Positions 17,104 through 26,032 of a stretch of DNA of 64,000 bases are shown here, in pieces (positions within the stretch are counted from its first letter, which is position 1; each line of letters begins with the position of its first letter). The position numbers and the translations under genes were made by a program. The notes beneath the pieces are model-generated. The model was not told the DNA's origin. It did no database searches and saw only the letters and a list, made by a program, of their open reading frames with translations. The stretch spans positions 496,001 to 560,000 of the forward strand of contig JADJJT010000001.1 in assembly GCA_016706405.1 (NCBI GenBank), read 5' to 3'. The stretch is from Sphingobacteriales bacterium (GTDB lineage: Bacteria; Bacteroidota; Bacteroidia; Chitinophagales; UBA2359).

Positions 17104-17910
17104 TTAATCAACTTTGAACTGAAATGACACTAAGTTGTCGCTGGTTTTGATTATAAAACCGCGCGCACGCCACACCTCTTTTACATCATCTTCGATGCTC
17201 AATTCATAGTCATCGTAGATGGGGTTGTCTGAGCGCATAACCAATACACCTCGTTCGTTTATGTGATTGTAAACGCGCTTGTAAACAATACCCTCGCGTT
17301 GCGAAATCACCACATACGTGTGTCCATTTTTTATTTCCTGCCAACGCTCAACATACTCGGCAATTACAATTGAGCCAGTTGGTAGCGGTGGCATCGAGTC
17401 GCCTTTAATTTCAAAAGCTCTTAGTGTTACATCGTGGGGCATAAATGGCAGCCTAAAATTTGGCAGGGTCTCTACATATTCAGTATCGGCAAAACCATTT
17501 ACATAACCTGCACTTGCTTTATCGGGTACCATAATAATATTTTCTCTGCCATCGGGGCCAACCGAGATGACTAATGTTTCGCGAAAAATTTCGCGCCAGC
17601 CCGTTACAGCGTGAGGTTCGGGCTGATTTTTGGCAAAATTGTGGTCGCTTAGGCTGAGTTTCCAAAGCTCATCTAAAGTATAACCCGAAAAATTGGACAA
17701 AGCGATAACTAGTTTTGAACTAGGATATTGCCAGGCACATTCAATCTGGCCAATCGTTTTTCCGGATACAGGTTTACTGCCAGCCTCCAAATGTGCCGAC
17801 AATTTTGCCGCCATTTCATCTTGACTCAAATCATATTTAAGCTTTATGTAGCTAAAATTTTTGTGAATATTCTCAAGGCGATGCTCATTTGTTTTCTTTT
17901 TTTTAGGCAT
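17104..17910 (-). CDS. Self-cleaving S24-family repressor (LexA/CI-like)
   Basis: I chose the ATG at 17910 (268 residues), because a longer frame to 18003 would cross the promoter. Residues about 10-85 hold a helix-turn-helix of the XRE type (IHKNFSYIKLKYDLSQDEMAAKL...KTIGQIE). Residues about 130-250 are the S24 peptidase/autocleavage domain: predicted cleavage site at Ala134-Gly135 (KASAGYVNG), catalytic Ser172 (IKGDSMPPL) and Lys211 (GIVYKRV). This is the layout of repressors that self-cleave when RecA is activated by DNA damage. It diverges from a Y-family polymerase, the classical SOS arrangement, and a dyad sits inside its own promoter. Confidence 0.88.
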   Translation of the reverse strand: MPKKKKTNEHRLENIHKNFSYIKLKYDLSQDEMAAKLSAHLEAGSKPVSGKTIGQIECAWQYPSSKLVIALSNFSGYTLDELWKLSLSDHNFAKNQPEPHAVTGWREIFRETLVISVGPDGRENIIMVPDKASAGYVNGFADTEYVETLPNFRLPFMPHDVTLRAFEIKGDSMPPLPTGSIVIAEYVERWQEIKNGHTYVVISQREGIVYKRVYNHINERGVLVMRSDNPIYDDYELSIEDDVKEVWRARGFIIKTSDNLVSFQFKVD

Positions 17911-17972
17911 ATAATTTAAATGTTTTATGGTTAGAGAATAATAATTAGTTATTGTAATACTAAACAACGATG

Positions 17973-18004
17973 CAAAGATACTACAAATTTTGGTATTTTG
18001 CAAA
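17973..18004 (-). promoter_or_regulatory. Promoter of the LexA-like gene
   Basis: Read leftward, TTTG (complement at 18001-18004) is followed after exactly 20 bp by TATCTTTG (complement at 17973-17980). This is a near-ideal Bacteroidota promoter (TTTG-N19/20-TAnnTTTG). The start codon at 17910 is about 55-60 bp beyond the predicted transcript start. Confidence 0.75.
17979..17995. promoter_or_regulatory. Candidate operator inside the LexA-like promoter
   Basis: TACTACAAATTTTGGTA is an imperfect dyad (6 of 8 base pairs match its reverse complement around a central base). It fills most of the spacer between the -33 and -7 boxes of the leftward promoter, where a bound repressor would block RNA polymerase. 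The left half TACTA(C/A)AA recurs at 18030-18037 in the polymerase promoter and at 17958-17965. Binding by the S24 protein is inferred. Confidence 0.5.
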
Positions 18005-18020
18005 CTTTTTGATGATTATT

Positions 18021-18051
18021 TTTGTTTTTTACTAAAATTTTTTTATTTTTG
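18021..18051 (+). promoter_or_regulatory. Promoter of the Y-family polymerase gene
   Basis: TTTG (18021-18024), a 19-bp spacer and TATTTTTG (18044-18051) form a near-ideal Bacteroidota promoter. The ATG at 18068 follows only 16 bp after the -7 box, so the leader would be about ten bases. The spacer contains TACTAAAATTT from 18030, similar to the candidate operator at 17979-17995. Confidence 0.75.
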
Positions 18052-18067
18052 CCAAAAATTGCAACTA

Positions 18068-19255
18068 ATGGATACCAAGCCTTTTATTTTACACCTCGAT
18101 TTAGACTCGTTTTTTGTATCGGTAGAGCGGCTGCTAAACCCTAATTTAGTTGGCTTGCCCGTTGCCATTGGCGGAACAAGCAGGCGGGGCGTAGTGGCAT
18201 CGTGCAGCTACGAGGCGCGGCAATACGGGGTTAGGTCGGCAATGCCCATGTACAAAGCTATGCAAATTTGTAAGCCGTTAGTGGTTGTAAAATCAACTCC
18301 GGGGGTTTACAGCCTTTATTCAAAAAAAGTAACCGATATTATAGCTCAAACAATACCTAATTTTCAAAAAGCTTCTATAGATGAATTTTATGCCGACTTA
18401 ACCGGATTTGAACGCTATTTTGGGGCTTATAAAATTGCCACCGCCCTGCGGCAGCGCATTATAGCCGAAACAAACTTGCCTATATCTTTTGGCTTAGCCG
18501 CCAATAAAGTAGTGGCAAAAATAGCTACCGGGCGGGCCAAACCCAATGGCCAATTGTTTGTACCCCATGGCCATGAGCGCAGTTTTTTAGCTCCGCTGCC
18601 TATTAGTAAAATACCTATGCTGGGGCCTAAAACAGCCATTTTGCTGCAGCAGCACCATTTTTTTACTATTGATAATTTACAACAAAGCACCGAACAACAA
18701 TTACAGCACATTTTGGGCTTACAACACGGAAGTTTAATTTGGAACAGGGCCAACGGCTTGGGCAGCACACGCCTTGCCGCCGACGACGAAGACAGCGAAG
18801 ATGGCACTAACAGCTATGTTGCCAAATCTATATCGAACGAGCGAACGTTTATGGAAAATATTGCCAACGAACAACAACTTAGAGTTTATTTAATCCGGAT
18901 GGTTGAAAAATTGGCTTTTAAACTTCGCCGGATGGAAAAACTAGCCGGCTGTATCGCCTTAAAATTCCGGCATCCGGATTTTACCACCTATGGCCGCCAA
19001 ATAAGTATCAAACCAACCGATGCCGACTCAAACCTTATAAAAAACACTTTAGCTTTGTTCGGCAAAACTTATCAGCCTAATATGCCATTGCGCTTAATAG
19101 GTGTTCGGTTTAGCTCATTACAAAGCCGGCAGCAACAACTTACCATTTTTGAGGCCGACCAACACCTAAAACACCAATATTTATATACCGCCTTAGATAA
19201 AATACGGCAAAAACACGGCTTAGGTAGTATTGGGTTGGCTATATGTAAAGACTAA
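18068..19255 (+). CDS. dinB: Y-family DNA polymerase (DNA polymerase IV-like)
   Basis: 395 residues from the ATG at 18068. The palm has both Y-family catalytic motifs: LDLDSFFVSVER (Asp11, Asp13) and SIDEFYADLTG (Asp-Glu near residues 103-104). The fingers motif SYEARQYGVRSAMPMYKA and helix-hairpin-helix region (PMLGPKTAILLQQH) follow, then the little-finger domain from about residue 245. It copies past damaged bases with low fidelity. It is probably de-repressed after DNA damage through the adjacent divergent S24 repressor. I use dinB for family membership; the length (longer than E. coli DinB) leaves its exact subclass open. Confidence 0.92.
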   Translation: MDTKPFILHLDLDSFFVSVERLLNPNLVGLPVAIGGTSRRGVVASCSYEARQYGVRSAMPMYKAMQICKPLVVVKSTPGVYSLYSKKVTDIIAQTIPNFQKASIDEFYADLTGFERYFGAYKIATALRQRIIAETNLPISFGLAANKVVAKIATGRAKPNGQLFVPHGHERSFLAPLPISKIPMLGPKTAILLQQHHFFTIDNLQQSTEQQLQHILGLQHGSLIWNRANGLGSTRLAADDEDSEDGTNSYVAKSISNERTFMENIANEQQLRVYLIRMVEKLAFKLRRMEKLAGCIALKFRHPDFTTYGRQISIKPTDADSNLIKNTLALFGKTYQPNMPLRLIGVRFSSLQSRQQQLTIFEADQHLKHQYLYTALDKIRQKHGLGSIGLAICKD

Positions 19256-19364
19256 AAAAGTGGAGCTTAAAAAATCCGAAAGTTAAAGTGGCACCTTAAA
19301 CTAAATAGTATTATTTATCGTTGTAGCTTTGTCTTTTATAAGCACCGCTTCCTTAATTATTTGT

Positions 19365-19787
19365 ATGCAAACAAGCCCGCAGTATCCTGCACCTTTTATT
19401 ATTTTGTTCGATGGGGTTTGTAATCTTTGTACTACCTCGGTTCAACAAGTTATTAAACACGACCCAAAGGAAAAATTTAAGTTTGCCGCACTACAATCAA
19501 AATTTGGGCAGCAATTTTTAGCGCAGCATCAATTGCCAACCCAAGCCTTTAACACATTTCTACTAATTGAACAAAACCAGCTCTATACCCGCTCAACGGC
19601 TGCTTTGCGCGTAGCACGGCATTTAAGCGGCTTATGGCCTTTATTATATATATTTATTTTAGTTCCGCCGTTTATACGCAATGCCGTTTATAATTTTATT
19701 GCCAAGAACAGACATAAATGGTTTGGCCAAAAAAATCAATGCTGGATGCCCACCCCAAAACTACAAGAACGTTTTTTGCCCAACTAA
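19365..19787 (+). CDS. DCC-family thiol-disulfide oxidoreductase-like protein (DUF393)
   Basis: About 140 residues from the ATG at 19365; an upstream TTG at 19329 is less likely. The family signature FDGVCNLCTTSVQQVIKHD (CxxC motif, near residues 16-22) is at the N-terminus. FAALQS and RSTAALRVARHLSGLWPLLYI follow, and the end is NRHKWFG, all standard for DUF393/YuxK-like proteins. A redox role is suggested by the thioredoxin-like CxxC but no substrate is known. It follows the polymerase by 109 bp on the same strand; joint regulation is uncertain. Confidence 0.88.
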   Translation: MQTSPQYPAPFIILFDGVCNLCTTSVQQVIKHDPKEKFKFAALQSKFGQQFLAQHQLPTQAFNTFLLIEQNQLYTRSTAALRVARHLSGLWPLLYIFILVPPFIRNAVYNFIAKNRHKWFGQKNQCWMPTPKLQERFLPN

Positions 19788-19830
19788 TTAACACAAACCA
19801 CCATAATAACATTATTTTTGCCCGCTCATT

Positions 19831-20700
19831 ATGATTGTTAGTGGATTTACCTTTGTACGCAATGCCGTTTTATACGACTACCCCGTTGTAGAAAGCATTA
19901 CCTCTATGCTGCCACTATGCGACGAAGTAGTGGTTTGCTTAGGCAACAGTACCGATACTACCGAAGCATTGGTGCGCAGTATCGACTCGCCAAAAATTAA
20001 AATCATCAACTCTGTTTGGGATGAAAGCCTGCGCAAAGGAGGGCGCGTATTGGCCATCGAAACAAATAAAGCCCTGCAAGCCATACGCCCCGATGCCGAC
20101 TGGGCTTTGTACCTGCAAGCCGACGAAGTGCTGCACGAGCAATTTTTACCCCACCTAACCAACTCTATGCAAACACACCTCAACAACAAAAAAGTAGAAG
20201 GTTTGCTGTTTGACTATTTACATTTTTACGGCAGCTACCATTACATAGGCACATCGCGACGATGGTATAGGCACGAGGTGCGTGTAGTGCGCAACTTAAA
20301 GGGCGTTAGTTCGTGGGGCGATGCGCAGGGTTTCCGGATAAATGGCAAAAAATTGCAAGTAAAGCCCGCAAATGCAAGCATTTACCACTACGGATGGGTT
20401 AAACACCCGCAGCAACAGCAATTAAAACAACAAACTTTTAACAAATTGTGGCATTCAGACGAGTGGGTACAACAACACGTAGCCAACACCCCTAATTACA
20501 ACTATCACCAAATTGACAGTTTGGCAAAATTTACCCAAACACACCCCTTGGCGATGCAAAAAAGAGTAGCAGCACAAAATTGGCAGTTTAATTTTGATAC
20601 CACCCAACAACGCCTTTCCATAAAAAACAAAATACTGCTTTGGATAGAAAATAAAACCGGATGGCGCCCCTTCGAATACAAAAACTACACCTTAGTTTAA
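19831..20700 (+). CDS. Family 2 glycosyltransferase
   Basis: A 289-residue cytoplasmic protein with a GT-A fold. It starts SGFTFVRNAVLYDYPVVESITSMLPLCDEVVV, followed by NSTDTTEAL and ADWALYLQADEVLHE. The QADE corresponds to the DxD-like sugar-nucleotide/metal site. Later HYGWVKHP is typical of this subgroup of Bacteroidota glycosyltransferases. The transferred sugar and acceptor are unknown; no other glycan genes adjoin. It lies 43 bp after the DCC gene. Confidence 0.82.
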   Translation: MIVSGFTFVRNAVLYDYPVVESITSMLPLCDEVVVCLGNSTDTTEALVRSIDSPKIKIINSVWDESLRKGGRVLAIETNKALQAIRPDADWALYLQADEVLHEQFLPHLTNSMQTHLNNKKVEGLLFDYLHFYGSYHYIGTSRRWYRHEVRVVRNLKGVSSWGDAQGFRINGKKLQVKPANASIYHYGWVKHPQQQQLKQQTFNKLWHSDEWVQQHVANTPNYNYHQIDSLAKFTQTHPLAMQKRVAAQNWQFNFDTTQQRLSIKNKILLWIENKTGWRPFEYKNYTLV

Positions 20701-20725
20701 TGAAACCAAAAGCTAACGAAGCAAC

Positions 20726-20767
20726 AAAAAAAGTAAGTGGCCGGAGTAAAGAAACCCCGACCACTTA
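20726..20767 (-). terminator. Terminator of pnp (leftward)
   Basis: TAAGTGG (20734-20740) pairs with CCACTTA (20761-20767), with an inner CGG/CCG pair. Read leftward, the hairpin is followed directly by a run of seven T (complement at 20726-20732). It lies about 107 bp beyond the pnp stop and also just past the glycosyltransferase stop on the other strand. Confidence 0.75.
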
Positions 20768-20874
20768 AAACCATTCCGGATATTTTTAAACGTATGGTTC
20801 TGAATGTTTTTATAACTCAAGCCATTAAAATATTTGAAACTGTATTTTACTACTTAACGGCTGTGTTTTATAAA

Positions 20875-23111
20875 CTAACGGCGTGGCGGGCGGCGGTCGT
20901 TATGGCCACCTCTATTGTCGCGGTTGCGGTCGCGGTCGCGGTCGCGGTTATGGCCACCTCCATTATGCGGTGGGCGTTCTTTTTCTTCGTAGCCATCCGG
21001 ACGGGGTAATAACGCCTTGCGCGACAGTCTAAATTTACCCGACCTTTGGTCAACCTCCAACAATTTTACCTGAATGGTGTCGCCAATATTAAGCACATCT
21101 TCAATTTTATCTATGCGCTTATAATCGTATTCTGATATATGTAACAAGCCTTGTTTTCCGGGTAAAAATTCAACAAAAGCGCCAAACGTTTCTAAGCCTT
21201 TTACTACGCCCTCGTAAATAGCACCTTCTTCGGGTGCGGTGGCAATACCTTGAACCCAGCGGGTTGCAGCACTTAGGGCTTCTAAATTTGACGAAAATAC
21301 GGTAACTCTTGCGCGACCCTCGCCTTCAATTTCTTCAATACTAACTTGGGCACCCGTTTCGCGCTGTATTTTTTGAATGACCTCGCCACCTTTGCCAATA
21401 ACTGCACCAATAAACTCCGATGCAATATAAAATGCTTCAATACGCGGGGCATGTGGTTTGTAGTCTTCGCGGGGCTGCGCAATCACTTCATCCATGTGTT
21501 TTAAAATATGCAGGCGACCATTGCGGGCTTGTAGCAAAGCTTGGGTTAAAACCTCGTAGGGCAAACCATCAATTTTTAAATCCATTTGCACGCCGCAAAT
21601 ACCCTTGGCTGTTCCGGTAACTTTAAAGTCCATATCGCCTAAGTGGTCTTCATCGCCTAATATGTCCGATAAAATTGCAAACCGTTCGCCATCGGTAATT
21701 AAACCCATGGCAATACCCGACACACTGGCTTTAACTTTAATACCTGCATCCATTAGTGCCAACGAGCCAGCGCAAACGGTAGCCATTGACGACGAGCCGT
21801 TCGACTCTAAAATGTCTGAAACAACCCTAACGGTATAGGGTTTTCGTCTTCGGTGGGCAGCACCTGTTTTAGCGAGCGCAAGGCCAAATTGCCATGCCCC
21901 ACCTCGCGGCGGCCAACACCACGGATAGGTTTTGCCTCTCCGGTTGAAAACGGCGGAAAATTATAGTGCAATAAAAATTTGCTGTACGATAAGCCTTCGG
22001 CGCGGTCAATCAATTGTTCATCATCTTTGGTGCCAAGGGTTACGGTTGTTATAGATTGGGTTTCTCCGCGGCAAAATAAAGACGAGCCGTGTGGAGACGG
22101 AAGCCAATCAATTTCCATGTGGAGGGGCCTAATATCGGTGGTGGTACGGCCATCTAACCGGATGCCGTCTGTTAAAACTACGTCCCGTATAACTTGCTTT
22201 TCAACCTTGTAAAAACACTCTTTGACGGCTTTAAGCAAATCTGCATCTGGTTCTTCGCCAAGTGAAGCTTTGTGCTCGTCTTGAATGGTTTTTAGGGCTG
22301 CTTTGCGGTCTTGCTTAGACATGGCCGACTTTGCAATCGTCCGGATGCGTTCGGCAGCAAAGGTTTCAACTGTCTGATAAAGTTCCGAATTGTCTTCGGG
22401 GGCAGGTACTTCGCGTTTGGGTTTGCCAATTTCGGCAGCCATTTCGCTTTGTAGTTGGCACATGCGCTTAATTACTTCATGTCCGGCCTGAATAGCGGCA
22501 ACTAAATCTTCTTCGCTACATTCTTGGGCCTCGCCCTCTACCATCATAATATCTTTTTCGGTTGCGGCCAGCATAATATCCAAGTCGGCATTAGCCATTT
22601 GGCTGCGGCTTGGGTTAACTACAAACTGGCCGTCAATACGGGCTACGCGCACCTCGCCAATTGGTCCTAAAAAAGGAATATCCGACAGGGTAAGGGCTGC
22701 CGAGGCGGCAAATCCGGCCAAAGCATCGGTTAGTACCTCCTCATCGAACGAAATAAGATAAATTAATATTTGGGTTTCGTTTAGGAAATTATCCGGAAAA
22801 AGGGGGCGAATGGGGCGGTCAACCAAGCGGCTAATTAAAATTTCGTAATCAGACAACCGTCCTTCGCGTCTTAAAAATCCACCCGGAATGCGGCCATTGG
22901 CTGCAAATTTTTCTTGGTAATCAACCGAAAGTGGAAAAAAAGAAGCCGTGGGTGATGCTTCGGGGTTCGAAACGGCTGTTGCTAATATTACTGCTTTGCC
23001 CATGCGCACTACAACTGCGCCATTGGCTTGCCGGGCTAATTTGCCGGTTTCGATAGTTAAGGTGCGACCATCTCCAAAATCGAAGGTTCGCGTGTGAGCT
23101 TGCCAACTCAT
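20875..23111 (-). pseudogene. pnp: Polyribonucleotide nucleotidyltransferase, interrupted by one frameshift
   Basis: PNPase degrades RNA 3'-5' by phosphorolysis and is part of the RNA decay machinery. From 23111 the first frame encodes the first RNase PH domain, the helical linker and the start of the second RNase PH domain, then runs out after VLPTEDENP. The second frame (to 20875) continues exactly with SSMATVCAGSLALMDAG, then the KH domain (IGAVIGKGGEVIQKIQ), the S1 domain and a Gly/Arg/Asp-rich tail. Restoring one T/A pair near 21837 gives one 745-residue protein of normal order. Everything else is intact, so a sequencing error is as likely as a real mutation. Confidence 0.9.
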
Positions 23112-23648
23112 AATAAATACTTAATTGTTAAGGTTTGTTTTAACTGCCCACGCGGACAGCCGTGTGTATAATAAATAATGACTATGTAATTTTATATTTA
23201 ATTGCTCCGGAAAAAAACGGATGCTTATTTTAGTGCTAAAATATAAAAAGACTTAACCCAAAAGTTACGGCCAAGTCTTTTCGAGTAACAAAAATTTATA
23301 AGTTTTATAAACTGGGGGCTATTGTTTATTAATATACGCAAACAACAAAATTCGGTTTTATTAATTCGATGAATTTACAAATACAAAACAAAGTAAAATC
23401 TAAAAATATGGCAATAAAAAAATGCCTCCTGATAGATTTAATTTTTTTGAAGTGCAAAGATACCCAAAAACTAAACATAATTTTGTTAATATAGTCAAAT
23501 ATTCCGGAAAATATTTTTTAAACATTTAAAGTCAAAACAAACTGTTTTTGAACTTATCTTTTTAACTGTGGGAAATAATTTGTTTATACCATCAAAATAA
23601 AACTTAGATTTGCCTTAATTTTACGCTTTAAAAAATTATTAAACTACA
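23112..23648. other. 537-bp divergent spacer upstream of pnp
   Basis: The spacer holds no ORF; in particular rpsO, often next to pnp, is absent. AAAAGACTT (23246-23254) and AAGTCTTTT (23273-23281) form a perfect 9-bp stem with an 18-base loop, about 135-170 bases upstream of the pnp start. A smaller stem GGCA/TGCC lies at 23410-23426. The first could be a leader structure of pnp mRNA or the end of a short transcript. TCCGGA occurs near 23205 and 23504. A promoter for the rightward gene is listed separately. Confidence 0.5.
23579..23612 (+). promoter_or_regulatory. Candidate promoter of the beta-barrel gene
   Basis: TTTG (23579-23582), a 22-bp spacer and TAGATTTG (23605-23612), followed by CC, match the Bacteroidota pattern with a spacer slightly longer than usual. 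The ATG at 23649 is 37 bp beyond the -7 box. Confidence 0.55.
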
Positions 23649-24284
23649 ATGAGTCTTATGAAAAAGCGGTTTTTTATTGTTTTTGCTTCCCTGTTTGCTG
23701 TTGCTTTTGCCTTATATACCCAGCCAGTTTTGGCCCAAAGCAAAACAAAACCAAAAAGTACCCCAACCTCGTCTGAGGAACGCGACACGCCCTACAACAG
23801 TAATGACGGCGATGCCCCCAACCGCAAAGGCCGTTTTACTTTTGGGGGCGATATAGGATTTAATTTTTACAACAATAATATTTACCTGCGCTTAGCTCCG
23901 CTTATTGGCTATTATTTTAGCAATAAATATGAGGCGGGCTTAGGCCCAAGTTTTGAATATTACAAACAAACCGGAAGTTCGTTTAATGCTTTTGGTGGCC
24001 GCGTTTACAATAGGTTATACCCCATTGACCGTATTAATTTGTTTTTACACGGCGAGTACAATATAATGAGCTATAAAAACTCGCTGCAAGATGGTCGCGA
24101 AATTGTAATGCGCTTACCCGTTGGTGCTGGCTACCAGCAAAGTTTAGGAGGTAAGGCATCGGCCAATTTAACTGTTTTGTACGATTTGTTATACCAAAAA
24201 TACAAAGACAAAGGGTATAACTATGGTTATTTAAATGGTTTTCCGGGTTTAATTATACAAGGCGGAGTTAATATTGGTTTATAA
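23649..24284 (+). CDS. Outer-membrane beta-barrel protein
   Basis: A 211-residue protein with a signal peptide (MKKRFFIVFASLFAVAFA..., cut probably after LAQ, about residue 30); the start may be the second ATG at 23658. After a Lys/Thr/Ser-rich linker the rest shows alternating aromatic/hydrophobic strands with Gly turns: GDIGFNFYNNNIYLRLAPLIGYYFSNKYEAGLG and further. It ends with a strand and a Leu, as small porin-like barrels do. Such proteins fill the Bacteroidota outer membrane; substrate or partner is unknown. It ends 17 bp before the convergent GSCFA gene. Confidence 0.75.
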   Translation: MSLMKKRFFIVFASLFAVAFALYTQPVLAQSKTKPKSTPTSSEERDTPYNSNDGDAPNRKGRFTFGGDIGFNFYNNNIYLRLAPLIGYYFSNKYEAGLGPSFEYYKQTGSSFNAFGGRVYNRLYPIDRINLFLHGEYNIMSYKNSLQDGREIVMRLPVGAGYQQSLGGKASANLTVLYDLLYQKYKDKGYNYGYLNGFPGLIIQGGVNIGL

Positions 24285-24301
24285 AGTTTGTACCATCAGT
24301 A

Positions 24302-25312
24302 TTAGTCCAAAAACTGATTAAAATGTGCAATTTCGGCCTCAAAATTAAGTGCCGGATATTGTGTTTGTAAAATAGCTATTTTTTTTAATTGTTGTTGGCA
24401 AAATATTTGGTGGGCATTACTTTTGGCAGTGCGTGGCCGGTGTTGGGCTGCGGTTGTTATGGCTTCTACAGCCTGCATAATAGGGGTGCATTGGGCTACA
24501 TTAAAACAGGCTGTGTAAAATTGTTGCCAAATGTATTGAATGGCTGTTTCGGAGGGGTGCAACATATCGGAAGCATAAAAACGATAGTCGCGCAAATCGT
24601 CCATCATTATTTCGTAGGCCGGGAAATAAACAGCCGTCTCGCGGTTTGTTGTAGTATTAATTTGTTGGCAAAGCTTATGGGCGGCAGCAATTAAAAGGGC
24701 TTTACTATGGGCATTTATTACCGCACCATGCCGCCAATGCCGAACGGGGCTAACGGTAAGTACTATCTTCAAACTTGGGTTGGCTTGCAGCCAGTTTTGT
24801 AGGCTTGTTTGCAAGGCAGCCACCATTTCGTCTATATTGCTTAATTGGGTATTAAACGTTTCGTGGGGTGCTTTATGGCAGTTGCCTACTATTTGATTGG
24901 TTTGTTTATGTTGCCAGGCAAAGGCCGTACCAAGGGTAATTATTAAAGCACTGGCTTGGTTTATGGCTTGATGCCCTTGCGTAATAGCCTTGTTTATTTG
25001 CTGCAAACAAATTTGTTGGTCGCTATGCGAAAAACAACCATGATGCGCCCAGCTTGCCCATTGTTCATTAGTATTTACAAATAAATCGGCGGGGGTAAAC
25101 AAAGTGGGCTTTAACAGAACTTGTAAAGCATTAGCAATAGCAATGGGGTGGTATAAAATGCCAAAAGGGTTGGTATAGCTGGGCAGTTTATTTTGCGCCG
25201 TTATTGCCGATATATTTTGTGCAAAACACGAGCCTAAAAACACCAAAGGGGTATGGTAATTAAAATTAAGTTGTGGAAAAGAGCAGGTTATTTCGGTTCT
25301 AAAATTTGACAT
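24302..25312 (-). CDS. GSCFA-domain protein
   Basis: A 336-residue protein with the name-giving motif FLGSCFAQNISAITAQNKL near residues 26-44, then SYTNPFGILYHPIAIANAL. Later VLTVSPVRHWRHG and YRFYASDMLHPSETAIQYIW fit SGNH/GDSL-type hydrolases: Ser in GSCFA, and Asp/His in SDMLHPS. Substrate is unknown. There is no clear signal peptide. A member of this family is found in most Bacteroidota genomes. Confidence 0.9.
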   Translation of the reverse strand: MSNFRTEITCSFPQLNFNYHTPLVFLGSCFAQNISAITAQNKLPSYTNPFGILYHPIAIANALQVLLKPTLFTPADLFVNTNEQWASWAHHGCFSHSDQQICLQQINKAITQGHQAINQASALIITLGTAFAWQHKQTNQIVGNCHKAPHETFNTQLSNIDEMVAALQTSLQNWLQANPSLKIVLTVSPVRHWRHGAVINAHSKALLIAAAHKLCQQINTTTNRETAVYFPAYEIMMDDLRDYRFYASDMLHPSETAIQYIWQQFYTACFNVAQCTPIMQAVEAITTAAQHRPRTAKSNAHQIFCQQQLKKIAILQTQYPALNFEAEIAHFNQFLD

Positions 25313-25481
25313 GCCAATTTGGTAAATAACGACTTTATTAAAACAGGCAAAAATTAACAGTACACGCTGCTAAGTTTTTTCCGGATTAAAAATAGTTAGC
25401 CAGTTTTGCCTAAAGGGTGGAACATGCAAACAAGCTACAAGACTTACAACGTAATCAAACAGTTAATATTACTTATCTTAT

Positions 25482-25976
25482 CTAACCTCCATTGCCTTGT
25501 GTATTCGGCGGTGCAGAAGTTGGTGGATTTGTATTTGGTGGCGGTGCCTGAGTTGGAGTAACCGGAGGTGAACTTTGCGTTGCCGGAGGTGTATTGTTAT
25601 TCTCTGCGCCATCTACTTTCCAAACCAAATGATTGGTATCGCCTTGCCACGGAAATGTTTTAATTTTTTGTTTATAGTGCAACACAACGTTCTTGCCCTC
25701 ATATTTTTGCAACTCCTTAAAAACCTTTTCGTTTAAAGCCGAAAACTGCCAAATATGCGGCATACTACCATCGGGCGCACTACTTATAACTCCCGTTGGC
25801 AAGGTGTTCAAGTCACCTTCGTAAGTTTTAAATAAATACCCTTTTTTCGATATTTTAAGAAGCGTACCAGCCCGCGTTCCTTCACTAAAAGTAATATTAC
25901 AATAAAGGTAATAACCAAAAAAGGCAATTAAACCCACAAGGATGGCAAATAAAAAAATTTTTCGCACAATACGCAT
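25482..25976 (-). CDS. Conserved single-pass membrane protein with Pro-rich tail
   Basis: A 164-residue protein. Residues 7-28 are a transmembrane anchor (IFLFAILVGLIAFFGYYLYC). A conserved extracytoplasmic domain follows: FSEGTRAGTLLKISKKGYLFKTYEGDLN, then WQFSALNEKVFKELQKYEGKNVVLHYKQK and NHLVWKVDG. This family is widespread in Bacteroidota; I recall it is sometimes mislabelled as 6-phosphogluconate dehydrogenase, for which there is no support in the sequence. The last 40 residues are a Pro/Thr/Asn low-complexity tail. Function is unknown. Confidence 0.75.
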   Translation of the reverse strand: MRIVRKIFLFAILVGLIAFFGYYLYCNITFSEGTRAGTLLKISKKGYLFKTYEGDLNTLPTGVISSAPDGSMPHIWQFSALNEKVFKELQKYEGKNVVLHYKQKIKTFPWQGDTNHLVWKVDGAENNNTPPATQSSPPVTPTQAPPPNTNPPTSAPPNTQGNGG

Positions 25977-26032
25977 ACCAGTAAATTATTTGATATTGTT
26001 TTCTGTTATTATTGTTAAATTAGTTTGTTTGT

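Noticed and set aside
20737..21009. Rightward frame with a Val-Ala repeat (AVAVAVAV)
   Set aside because: It is the antisense of the Arg/Asp-rich tail of PNPase; repeat-like appearance comes from the GGTCGC repeats of that gene.
23112..23648. rpsO (ribosomal protein S15) upstream of pnp
   Set aside because: No frame in either direction in this spacer encodes an S15-like protein.
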